The notes below the pieces were generated by a model. That model saw nothing but the letters and a program-made list of their open reading frames with translations, did no database searches and was not told the origin of the DNA. Shown piece after piece: positions 31,207-38,946 of a stretch of 50,451 nt of DNA; position 1 is the first letter of the stretch, and each line of letters opens with the position of its first letter. The position numbers and the translations under genes were made by a program. The DNA is taken from NCBI GenBank assembly GCA_944385795.1, contig CALWYP010000048.1, forward strand, positions 1-50,451. Reading direction: 5' to 3'. The stretch is from an uncultured Oscillospiraceae bacterium. GTDB taxonomy: Bacteria; Bacillota; Clostridia; Oscillospirales; Oscillospiraceae.

Positions 31207-32913
31207 TCAGCAGACCGCTTCCGCGGCCTGCCAGACGCCGCCGTACATCACGAAGACCACGGTATAGGCGGTGGAGACGTCCTCCCCGCCGTCTTCGGCG
31301 GGGGCGTAGTCCACGTCCACGGTGCAGACGTAGCAGGTCGAGCCGATGGGCACGAAGCTGCCGGAGCGGACGGAGACCTTTTCCACGCTGAGCCCGTTGG
31401 GCTCATAGCCGGCGCTGAGCCCGGCGAGCTCGGCGTCCAGGGCGCTGCCGTCGAGCACCTTGGCCTGGAGGGCGGTATAGTCCGCGTCGCCGGCCGCCTC
31501 GCCGCTGAGGTAGTTGACGTAGGCGGTGACGAATTCGCGGGCCTCGGAGCTGTGCGCGCCCTCGGTGACGGAGTCGCCGGGGCCGAAGAACACCAGCTCG
31601 CCGCCGTCCACGGCGCAGCCGCCGAGCGCGGACCCGTCCGCGGCCTCGGCGCTTATTTCCGGCTCGGCGTGCAGGCCCTCGATTAGCCAGAGCTCCAGCT
31701 CGGGCAGGGCCCCGTAGGCGTCAAAGCCCTCCAGCAGGGCGGGCACGACGGTGTCGCCCGTATTGTAGCTCGCGCCGAGCTCCACGCCGTTTACAGAGAC
31801 GCTGCTCCCGGCGGGGACGAGGATGCGGTAGCTGAGGCCGCCCTCGCCCAGGGGGAAGGACACGCTCGCGCCCTCGGCCTCGCCCTCGGGCTCCAGGGCC
31901 TCGCCGTCTATGCCGGCGGCGACCTCGACCGGGGCGTAAATGCCGCCGATGCGGTAGACGGTCATTAGCTCGCCGGCGAGGGGTTCCTCGAGCTCGGAGA
32001 GGCCGGAGGACTCAACCTCGGCTTCGGCGTCTATGTACTCGTCCGTGACGGCGACGCCGTTTACGAAGACCTCGGCGTCCGCCGGGGCGGTTATGCTTAT
32101 CTCGTGCGACTCGGGCGCGGTGAAGCCGGCCAGCAGCTCGACCCGGGTGACGGCGAGGTAGGTGAAGCCGAAGCCGGCGTTCCCACCCTCGCTCACCGGC
32201 TCCAGCGTGACGCGGCAGACGTCGCGGCCGCCGGCGGAGACCAGGTAGACCATGTTGGACTCGCTGTAATCCGCGTCCTCGCGGTATTCGAGCGGGTTGT
32301 CGCGCAGCACGCCGAGGCAGAGCTCCTCCATGAGCTCGTCCCTGTCCTCAAAGGGCGTCTCGCCCACGGTGAAGGAATCCTCCAGCGCGCTGGCCCAGTA
32401 GTCCTCGCCGGCGAGCTCAGTGAACTCGTCCATCACGCCCTCGGGCCGCGTGGCCTCGTAGGCGTCGAGGTAGAACCAGAGCACGGCGCAGGCGGCGGCG
32501 AGCAGGAGGAAGAGCACGGCGGTATATATGCCGAAGGCCAGGCCGAAGCGGCCGCGCCTTTCCTGCTGCTCCTCCTCGGGGCGCACGACCTTTATCCTCT
32601 CGCGCTCGGGCGGCATGGGGCGCTCGGCCTGGGCGGCCTTCATCCTCGCCCTGGCCTCTTCCACGTCGCGCTTGGTGATGGCTCCCGCGCCCTGCGGCCT
32701 GGGCTGGCGCAGCTGGCGGGCCTGTGGGGCCGCGGCCCGGACGGGCCGCTCCGGCGGGATTTCGGGCTCCGGGGCGGCCTCGTCCTCCGCAATGGAGGGG
32801 GCCGCGGCCTCGGGCGAGGCCTCGCCTATATCGCGCCTGACGCTCTCCAGGAGCTTTTCAAGCTCCTCGTCGCCGGAAAGGCCCTTGAAGTCAAGATTCA
32901 GATCCCCGCTCAT
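31207..32913 (-). CDS. Single-pass membrane protein with large extracellular repeat region, function unknown
   Basis: 568 residues. Residues 1-120 are acidic, then Pro/Arg/Gln-rich and presumably cytoplasmic; one helix lies at about 125-148 (FGIYTAVLFLLLAAACAVLW); the remaining 420 residues would be outside. The outer part holds at least two short similar segments, ITAPADAEVFVNGVAVTD and VPAGSSVSVNGVELGA, like the small beta modules of TcaA-type or PEGA-like surface proteins, and an acidic composition. Its start overlaps the preceding gene's stop (ATGA). It is the last gene of the thiI operon. A cell-envelope role is probable; nothing more can be said. Confidence 0.7.
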   Translation of the reverse strand: MSGDLNLDFKGLSGDEELEKLLESVRRDIGEASPEAAAPSIAEDEAAPEPEIPPERPVRAAAPQARQLRQPRPQGAGAITKRDVEEARARMKAAQAERPMPPERERIKVVRPEEEQQERRGRFGLAFGIYTAVLFLLLAAACAVLWFYLDAYEATRPEGVMDEFTELAGEDYWASALEDSFTVGETPFEDRDELMEELCLGVLRDNPLEYREDADYSESNMVYLVSAGGRDVCRVTLEPVSEGGNAGFGFTYLAVTRVELLAGFTAPESHEISITAPADAEVFVNGVAVTDEYIDAEAEVESSGLSELEEPLAGELMTVYRIGGIYAPVEVAAGIDGEALEPEGEAEGASVSFPLGEGGLSYRILVPAGSSVSVNGVELGASYNTGDTVVPALLEGFDAYGALPELELWLIEGLHAEPEISAEAADGSALGGCAVDGGELVFFGPGDSVTEGAHSSEAREFVTAYVNYLSGEAAGDADYTALQAKVLDGSALDAELAGLSAGYEPNGLSVEKVSVRSGSFVPIGSTCYVCTVDVDYAPAEDGGEDVSTAYTVVFVMYGGVWQAAEAVC

Positions 32914-33323
32914 GCCTGCCCCTCCTCTCCGTCCGCCTCCGGCTCTTCGCCCGCGGCGGGGGTTTCGCCCGCTTCGGGCTCTTCGATCTCCTCCGGCGCC
33001 CCGCTTGCGGCGGGCAGGCTGTCCGTCACGACGATGAGCGGCGCCTCGCCGCCCTCCGCGCCGTCCTCTTCAGGGGCGTTTTCGCCCGGGACGTCCGCCA
33101 TCGCGGCCAGCTCCTCCTGGGAGAGGAAGACGCCCGCGACGGGGCCCAGGCCGCGCTCGGACGCCCAGCCATACACGGCCTCGCGGGCGCTCGCGCTCGG
33201 GCCCTTGGTGGCGATGAAGAGCGCCGCCGCGGCGGCTATGACGAGCAGCAGCAGCGTCACGCCTATATAGGCCAGTACATGCAGCGCCGTCTTGCCTCCG
33301 GCGCCGCGGCCTTTAGATTCCAT
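32910..33323 (-). CDS. Small single-pass membrane protein with acidic tail, function unknown
   Basis: 137 residues from ATG 33323, chosen because AGAGG stands 7 bases before it; ATG 33329 is also in frame. One helix (HVLAYIGVTLLLLVIAAAAA) follows a basic N-terminus, so the C-terminal hundred residues would lie outside. The tail is rich in Glu, Ala and Pro (EEPEAGETPAAGEEPEADGE), a disordered spacer. It overlaps the next membrane-protein gene by 4 bases, so the two may act together. No family is recognised. Confidence 0.65.
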   Translation of the reverse strand: MESKGRGAGGKTALHVLAYIGVTLLLLVIAAAAALFIATKGPSASAREAVYGWASERGLGPVAGVFLSQEELAAMADVPGENAPEEDGAEGGEAPLIVVTDSLPAASGAPEEIEEPEAGETPAAGEEPEADGEEGQA

Positions 33324-33351
33324 ATCCATACCTCTTTTCAGCCTTCCGGCG

Positions 33352-33933
33352 TTATTTGTTGAAGTATTTTAGCTTGAACGGGCCCTGGGCGTCGTCCGCG
33401 CAGCTCCAGCAGCCCTGCTCGTACCAGAAGCGCCTGACCGCGCCGTCGGGCAGCTCCAGCAGCGCGGCGGTGGCGGCGGCCAGGGGCCCGGCGTGGGCCA
33501 CGACCAGCGTGTCGAGCCCGGAGGCGGTTATGTCCGCTATCGCGCCCTCGACGCGCGCGCGCACGCTCGGGAAGCCCTCGCCCCCGGGCGGGACGACCAG
33601 CGTCCAGTCGTCGAGCATGTCGCTTATCCGCTTGTCCCCGCTGTTGAGCATGTCGAGGAAGGGGACGTTCTCCCACTCGCCCATGTCCTGCTCCATCAGC
33701 CTCGGGTCGTATTCGACCTCCAGCCCCAGCGCCCCGGCGATTATCTTAGCCGTATCCGACGCGCGGAGCAGCGGGCTCGCCACGCAGCGCGCTATATGTT
33801 CGCCGGCGAGCTTGCCGGCGACGGCGAGTGCCTGGGCCCGGCCGTTGTCCGTGAGGGCGCAGTCGGTGCGGCCGTATAGCATACCCTTTACGTTACATTC
33901 GCTCTCGCCGTGGCGCACAAGGTAAACTCTCAT
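33352..33933 (-). CDS. Histidine phosphatase family protein (phosphoglycerate mutase-like)
   Basis: 193 residues. The phosphohistidine motif is LVRHGESE (R7, H8, E10); the second arginine lies in SPLLRASDTAKII, the acid residue in MEQDMGEWEN and the second histidine in LVVAHAGPLAA. Such small enzymes dephosphorylate sugars, alpha-ribazole phosphate or other metabolites; specificity is not evident from sequence. The start overlaps the cinA stop by 4 bases. Confidence 0.88.
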   Translation of the reverse strand: MRVYLVRHGESECNVKGMLYGRTDCALTDNGRAQALAVAGKLAGEHIARCVASPLLRASDTAKIIAGALGLEVEYDPRLMEQDMGEWENVPFLDMLNSGDKRISDMLDDWTLVVPPGGEGFPSVRARVEGAIADITASGLDTLVVAHAGPLAAATAALLELPDGAVRRFWYEQGCWSCADDAQGPFKLKYFNK

Positions 33934-35198
33934 ATATCCGCCGCCGCCTCCATATCCAGGCCCTGTATCCTGCGCCGGAGCATGTCGAAGGCGTGCTGGC
34001 AGGCGTAGAGCCGCACCTGGGCCCTGCCGCGCCGCGCGAGCTGCTTCTCGCGCACCCAGACCCGGTCCTTATCCGCGAGGGAGACGAACACCGTGCCCAC
34101 CTCGTGGACGCCGTCGCCGTCGGGGCCGGCGAGGCCGGTTATGCCGACGCCAAAGTCGCTGCCCATGAGCTCCCGCACGCGCCGGGCGAGCTCCACCGCG
34201 ACCTCGTAGCTCACGGCGCCCTTTTCCTCTATAAGCCCGGCGGGCACGCCGAGCAGGCGGGCCTTGGCCTCGTTGGTGTACACCACCACGCCGCCCTTGA
34301 GCGCCGCGCTGGCCCCGGGCACGTCCGTGACGGACTTGGCGAGCTCGCCGCCGGTGCAGCTCTCCGCCGTGGCGAGGGTGACGCCCTTTTCAAGCATCAG
34401 CTTCGTCGTGAACTCCGCCAGCCCCGGCGTGTCCATGCCGTAGGCGAGGTCGCCGAAGAGGCCCCTGACGCGCTCTATGACCGGGGCCATCATCGCCTCC
34501 GCCTCGTCAGGCCCCGGCGCGCTGGCCGTGACGCGCACAAGGCACTCGGCGTTCTTCGCGTAGGGCGCGAGCGTGGGGTTCGTGAGCGAGTTCATATAGC
34601 CGCGGAGCTTGTACTCCATCTCGCTCTCGCCTATGCCGAAGAAGTGTATGGTGTGCGAGGCGATAACGCCGTCGGAGAGCGAGGCGAGTATGGGCCTCAC
34701 GCGGTGCTCCAGCATGGGCCTTATCTCCCGCGGGGGGCCGGGCAGCATGATGACCATGACGCCCTCCGCCCTGAGGACGCAGCCGGGCGCGGTGCCCCAG
34801 TCGTTCCTGAGCGGCTCGGAGCCCTCGGGCAGCATGACCTGCTGCAAATTGTTGGGGGTTATCTCAAGGCTCGTATAATGCCGCTCGCGCCAGAGCTCGC
34901 GCAGGTGGCGCTCCTCCTCCGCGTTCAGCACGAGCGGGAGGGAGAAGGCCTCGGCTATGGCGTTCTTCGTGAGGTCGTCGCAGGTCGGGCCGAGCCCGCC
35001 GGTGGTGATTATGATGTCCGCGCGGCCCTTGGCCCGGCGCACGGCCTCCATGACCCGGCCGGGGTTGTCCCCGACCACGGTCTGCCAGTACACGTTTATG
35101 CCGTACTCGCTCAAAAGCAGCGCGACGTCCGCCGCGTCGGAGTTTATCGTGGTGCCGAGCAGCAGCTCGGTGCCGACGGAGATTATCTCAGCCTTCAA
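33930..35198 (-). CDS. cinA: CinA family protein (nicotinamide-nucleotide amidohydrolase/competence-damage protein)
   Basis: 422 residues, full length for two-domain CinA. The N-terminal MoCF-type domain (1-170) shows EIISVGTELLLGTTINSDAA, ITTGGLGPTCDDLTK and PGPPREIRPM; the C-terminal amidohydrolase domain shows TAESCTGGELAKSVTDVPGA, GGVVVYTNEAK.RLLGV and GVGITGLAGPDG. CinA proteins deamidate nicotinamide mononucleotide in NAD salvage, and the N-terminal half has ADP-ribose pyrophosphatase activity in some. It overlaps thiI by 11 bases. Confidence 0.94.
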   Translation of the reverse strand: MKAEIISVGTELLLGTTINSDAADVALLLSEYGINVYWQTVVGDNPGRVMEAVRRAKGRADIIITTGGLGPTCDDLTKNAIAEAFSLPLVLNAEEERHLRELWRERHYTSLEITPNNLQQVMLPEGSEPLRNDWGTAPGCVLRAEGVMVIMLPGPPREIRPMLEHRVRPILASLSDGVIASHTIHFFGIGESEMEYKLRGYMNSLTNPTLAPYAKNAECLVRVTASAPGPDEAEAMMAPVIERVRGLFGDLAYGMDTPGLAEFTTKLMLEKGVTLATAESCTGGELAKSVTDVPGASAALKGGVVVYTNEAKARLLGVPAGLIEEKGAVSYEVAVELARRVRELMGSDFGVGITGLAGPDGDGVHEVGTVFVSLADKDRVWVREKQLARRGRAQVRLYACQHAFDMLRRRIQGLDMEAAADI

Positions 35199-36366
35199 GG
35201 TCTATCCATATCCTTTCCACCCCGTCCACGGCTTCGCGGACGAGGGAATCTATATCCAGCGCGGCCTCGGCGGCCTCCACGTCCTTGAGGCGCGGCTTCG
35301 TGCGCGGGTGGCGCGGGGTAAACACGGTGCAGCAGTCCTCATACGGGAGTATTGACGTCTCAAAGGTGCCGATGTTCCGCGCGCGGCGGATGATCTCCTC
35401 CTTGTCCATGCCCACCAGGGGCTGCAATATGGGCTTTTGCGTGACGGCGCGGGTGACGGCCATGGCCTCCATGGTCTGGCTGGCCACCTGGCCCAGGTTT
35501 TCGCCGGTGACTATGGCCTTGCAGGAGTTCTCGTCGGCCAATATGTCCGCTATGCGCATCATGAAGCGCCGCATGACGAGGGTGAAATACTCCTCGGGGC
35601 ACTTCATGCGCATCTCCTCCTGTATATGCGTGAAGGGCACGACGTGCAGGCACATGGGCCCGCAGCTCGGCGCCAGCAGCCGCGCGAGCTCTATGACCTT
35701 CTCCTTTGCCGCCTCGCTGGTGTAGGGGAAGGAGAAGAAATGCACCGGCACGAGCTTTACGCCGCGCCGCGCTATCATGTAGCTCGAGACGGGGGAGTCT
35801 ATCCCGCCGGAGAGCAGGGTGACGGCCCGGCCGTTCGAGCCCACGGGCATCCCGCCCGCGCCCGGCGCCGGGGCCGCGTGGACGTAGGCCGCGTAGTCGC
35901 GCACCTCCAGGTGTACCACGAGCTCGGGGTGGTGTACGTCCACCGCCGTGCCCGGGAAGGCGTCCGCCAGAAGCCCGCCGACATACTGGCTCAGCTGTAT
36001 GCTGGTCATGTGGAAGCTCTTGTCCGAGCGGCGCGTCTCCACCTTGAAGCTCTTCGCGTTCTCCATGTCCTCGCGGAGGTATTCGCGCGCCTTTTCAAAG
36101 ATCGCGTCCTCGTCCTTCTCGCAGGCCGCCGCGCGCGTGAGCGCGATTATGCCGAAGACCTGGCGCATGGCCTCGAAGGCCGCGTCCATGTCGGCGCCCT
36201 CGTCCTCCGGCTCGACGTATACCGTGGACTGCACGCAGTAGACGCGGAAGCTGCCCAGGGGCTTGAGCCGCTTGCGGATGTTCGTGAGCAGCTTCTGCTC
36301 GAAATACCGCTTGTTGAGGCCCTTGAGCACGACCTCGCCCTGCTTGAGTAGTATAATGTCCTTCAA
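35188..36366 (-). CDS. thiI: tRNA 4-thiouridine synthase ThiI
   Basis: 392 residues. N-terminal ferredoxin-like and THUMP domains (LLKQGEVVLKGLNKRYFEQK, then KVETRRSDKSFHMTSIQLSQ) are followed by the PP-loop ATPase with LLSGGIDSPVSSYMIARRG, ..IVTGENLGQVASQT, and C-terminal PILQPLVGMDKEEI, PYEDCC. There is no C-terminal rhodanese domain, as is usual in Gram-positives, so sulfur would come from a partner cysteine desulfurase. Start is TTG 36366 with AGGTGA upstream. First gene of a five-gene operon through to 31207. Confidence 0.95.
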   Translation of the reverse strand: MKDIILLKQGEVVLKGLNKRYFEQKLLTNIRKRLKPLGSFRVYCVQSTVYVEPEDEGADMDAAFEAMRQVFGIIALTRAAACEKDEDAIFEKAREYLREDMENAKSFKVETRRSDKSFHMTSIQLSQYVGGLLADAFPGTAVDVHHPELVVHLEVRDYAAYVHAAPAPGAGGMPVGSNGRAVTLLSGGIDSPVSSYMIARRGVKLVPVHFFSFPYTSEAAKEKVIELARLLAPSCGPMCLHVVPFTHIQEEMRMKCPEEYFTLVMRRFMMRIADILADENSCKAIVTGENLGQVASQTMEAMAVTRAVTQKPILQPLVGMDKEEIIRRARNIGTFETSILPYEDCCTVFTPRHPRTKPRLKDVEAAEAALDIDSLVREAVDGVERIWIDLEG

Positions 36367-36404
36367 AATATCACCTGTATCGACTTATATCGTGTTATCG
36401 TGCC

Positions 36405-36433
36405 ATTGTATCACAGGCGGCGCAGAAACGCAA
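36405..36433 (-). promoter_or_regulatory. Promoter of the thiI operon
   Basis: On the minus strand TTGCGT (36433-36428), 17 bases, TACAAT (36410-36405), about 40 bases ahead of the thiI start. Confidence 0.7.
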
Positions 36434-36462
36434 CCGGAGGCGGGCCCCCGCACGCAGGCAAT

Positions 36463-37983
36463 TTATGTTATTTCCTCGCTCAGGTCGGTGGCGCGGTACT
36501 GTATCGCCTCGGCCAGGTGCTCGGGCCGTATATCCGGCTCGCCGGCGAGGTCGGCTATCGTGCGGGCAACGCGGAGTATGCGGTCGTAGCTGCGCGCGGT
36601 GAGGCCCATGGCGTTATAGGCCTGCTCCATGAGCTCACCGCACTCGCGCGAGAGGGCGCAGAAGCGCTCCATCTCGGCCTGGCCCATATGGGCGTTGCAG
36701 CTGGCGCCGGAGCCGGCGAGGCGGCGGTGCTGTATCTTCCTCGCGGCGTCGACGCGCCCGCGTATATCGCGCGAGGGCTCGGCCCGGGTCCGGCCGGAGA
36801 GGGCGGAGTATTCCAGCGCGGGCACCTCCACCACTATGTCGATGCGGTCCAGGAATGGGCCGGAGACGCGGGCGCGGTATTGCCTGACCTCCCGCTCGGT
36901 GCAGGTGCAGCGGTGCGTGGGGTGGCCGTACCAGCCGCAGCGGCAGGGGTTCATGGCGCAGACCAGCATGAAGCGGCTGGGGTACACGGCCGTGCCCGCG
37001 GCGCGGGACACGGTGACGATCCCGTCCTCAAGCGGCTGGCGCAGGGCCTCGCGCACGTCGCGGCGGAACTCCGGCAGCTCGTCGAGGAAGAGCACGCCGT
37101 TGTGCGCCAGGCTCATCTCGCCCGGCTGGAGCTGCGCGCCGCCGGACATGGCCGCGGCGGAGACGGTGTGGTGCGGCGAGCGGAAGGGCCGCTGCGCGAC
37201 TATGGGCGACTCGGGCCCCGTCAGGCCCGCGACGGAGTAGATCTCCGTGGCCTCGAGCATCTCGGCCCGGCTCATCTCGGGCAGGATGCCGGGTATGCGC
37301 TTTGCGAGCATACTCTTGCCGGCCCCCGGCGGGCCTATCATGAGCACGTTGTGCCCGCCCGCGGCGGCGACCTCCAGCGCGCGCTTGGCGTAGTGCTGGC
37401 CCTTGACCTCGTCGAAGTCCGGGCCCGCGTATACAAATGCGGCCGGGTCGCGGGCCTCGGCGCGGCTGAGCTCCCTCTGGCCGCGGAAATACTCCAGCAG
37501 CTCGGCCACGGAGCCGGTGCCGTACACCTCCACGCCCCCGGCGAAGGCGGCCTCCTCGGCGCAGCCGGCCGGCACGAACAGGCGGCGTATCCCCGCCCGC
37601 CCGGCGGCCAGCGCCATCGGCAGCGCGCCGCGCACGCTGCGCAGCTCGCCCGCCAGGGAGAGTTCGCCCACAAAGGCGCAGTCGCGCGGCGGCTCGCGTA
37701 TCACGCCCGCGGCGGCGAGTATGCCCAGCAGCACCGGCAGGTCGTAGCCCGTGCCGGCCTTGCGCGTGTCCGCCGGGGCCAGGTTTACCGTGATGCGGGA
37801 GACGGGGAAGCTCAGGCCGCAGTTCTTCACCGCCGCGCGCACCCGGTCCCGCGCCTCCTTGACCGCCGCGTCCGGCAGCCCGACTATGCTGAAGTCCGGC
37901 AGCCCCTGCGCCGTAGAACACTCCACCTCTACCTCGTAGCCGCCTATGCCCTTCAGGCCCAGCGTGCGTATCCGCGATACCAT
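36463..37983 (-). CDS. yifB: YifB/ComM family Mg-chelatase-like AAA+ ATPase
   Basis: 506 residues with the complete layout: an N-terminal S5-like/Lon-type domain (VEVECSTAQGLPDFSIVGLPDA, VNLAPAD..K.G..YDLP), a Mg-chelatase AAA+ core with Walker A GPPGAGKSM, FLDELPEF for Walker B and the CAMNPCRCGW segment, and the C-terminal helical domain (RSYDRILRVARTIADL). ComM homologues drive branch migration in recombination during transformation; the role in Clostridia is less studied. It stands alone, with a short gap to the next upstream minus-strand gene's hairpin at 38009. Confidence 0.94.
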   Translation of the reverse strand: MVSRIRTLGLKGIGGYEVEVECSTAQGLPDFSIVGLPDAAVKEARDRVRAAVKNCGLSFPVSRITVNLAPADTRKAGTGYDLPVLLGILAAAGVIREPPRDCAFVGELSLAGELRSVRGALPMALAAGRAGIRRLFVPAGCAEEAAFAGGVEVYGTGSVAELLEYFRGQRELSRAEARDPAAFVYAGPDFDEVKGQHYAKRALEVAAAGGHNVLMIGPPGAGKSMLAKRIPGILPEMSRAEMLEATEIYSVAGLTGPESPIVAQRPFRSPHHTVSAAAMSGGAQLQPGEMSLAHNGVLFLDELPEFRRDVREALRQPLEDGIVTVSRAAGTAVYPSRFMLVCAMNPCRCGWYGHPTHRCTCTEREVRQYRARVSGPFLDRIDIVVEVPALEYSALSGRTRAEPSRDIRGRVDAARKIQHRRLAGSGASCNAHMGQAEMERFCALSRECGELMEQAYNAMGLTARSYDRILRVARTIADLAGEPDIRPEHLAEAIQYRATDLSEEIT

Positions 37984-38008
37984 CTTACCCCTCCGTTCCT
38001 AAGCGAAA

Positions 38009-38037
38009 GGCCCGCCGTTAAAGCCAAACGGCGGGCC
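38009..38037 (-). terminator. Terminator after the HpcH/HpaI aldolase gene
   Basis: GGCCCGCCGTT (38009-38019) and AACGGCGGGCC (38027-38037) are perfect 11-base arms; on the minus strand TTTCGCTT follows. It lies 7 bases beyond the aldolase stop at 38044. Confidence 0.75.
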
Positions 38038-38043
38038 GTATAA

Positions 38044-38817
38044 TCAGTTGAGCGCGATACGGCAGACGTCCCGGAAGGCGCCTGCGAGCACGTCTATGTC
38101 CAGGGACATGGCGACGGAGTCGAAGCCCTGGGCGAAGTAGCCCTTCGCGGCCTCGACCGTGCCGCAGAACATGACGGCGGGCTTGCCATGGCTGTGGCAG
38201 GCCTCCAGTATGCGCGCGACCGCGGCTATGTGCCGCTCGTCGCCGAACTGCCCGGGTATGCCCAGGGCGATGGAGAGGTCGTAGGGGCCTATGAATATCC
38301 CGTCCACGCCCTCGAGCGCGCAGATGGCGTCGATATTCTCAAGGCAGGAGGCCGTCTCGCACTGGGGCAGGAGCAGCGTGTTCGCGTTGGCCCGCTCCAT
38401 ATAGCCCGTGAGGCCCTCGGAATAGCACTCGGCCATGCCCCAGCCGCCGTCGCGCGTCGGGCAGTAGCCGCGGTTGCCGAGAGGGGCGAATTTCGCGTAC
38501 TCCACAAGCCGCTTCGCCTCCTCGGCCGTCTCCAGGCCCGGGACTATCAGCCCCGCCGCCCCGGCGTCGAGCATCTTCAGCACCGGGCTGCGCTCTATCG
38601 CGTCCACGCGCACAAAGGGCGCGAGCCCTGCCCCGGCCGCCACGCCGACGAGCTCCGCCGCGTGCTCCGCCGCTATCGGGCTGTGCTCCATGTCGATTAT
38701 GACGTAGTCCAGCCCGGTGTAGGCCAGGGCCTCTATCGCAGGCGCGCTGAGCAGGTGCGTGAACGTGCCCAGGCTCTTGTCCCCTGAATGGAACTTCTCC
38801 AGTACCCGGTTTTCCAT
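38044..38817 (-). CDS. HpcH/HpaI family aldolase
   Basis: 257 residues, the right length for class II pyruvate aldolases such as HpaI, GarL and RhmA, which split 2-keto-3-deoxy sugar acids or related compounds to pyruvate and an aldehyde. Seen: LGTFTHLLSAPAIEALAYTG, YVIIDMEHSP with the acidic/His pair, PFVRVDAIERSPVLKMLDAG, GLIVPGLETAEEA, PLGNRGYCPTRDGG, PQCETASCLENID (metal Glu) and DGIFIGPYDLSIALGIPGQ. It stands alone between yifB and aspS, with no sugar-acid genes nearby, so the substrate is open. Confidence 0.9.
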   Translation of the reverse strand: MENRVLEKFHSGDKSLGTFTHLLSAPAIEALAYTGLDYVIIDMEHSPIAAEHAAELVGVAAGAGLAPFVRVDAIERSPVLKMLDAGAAGLIVPGLETAEEAKRLVEYAKFAPLGNRGYCPTRDGGWGMAECYSEGLTGYMERANANTLLLPQCETASCLENIDAICALEGVDGIFIGPYDLSIALGIPGQFGDERHIAAVARILEACHSHGKPAVMFCGTVEAAKGYFAQGFDSVAMSLDIDVLAGAFRDVCRIALN

Positions 38818-38946
38818 GCCGTACCCTCCAAACCCCGCTTGTTAGGCGTATTTACCGCAATTCTACCACGGCCCGCCCTCCCGCGTCAACCGCCGCCCCG
38901 CGGCCGGGGCCGGACGCGCGGGCCGGACAGGCGGCGCCGCGGGCGC

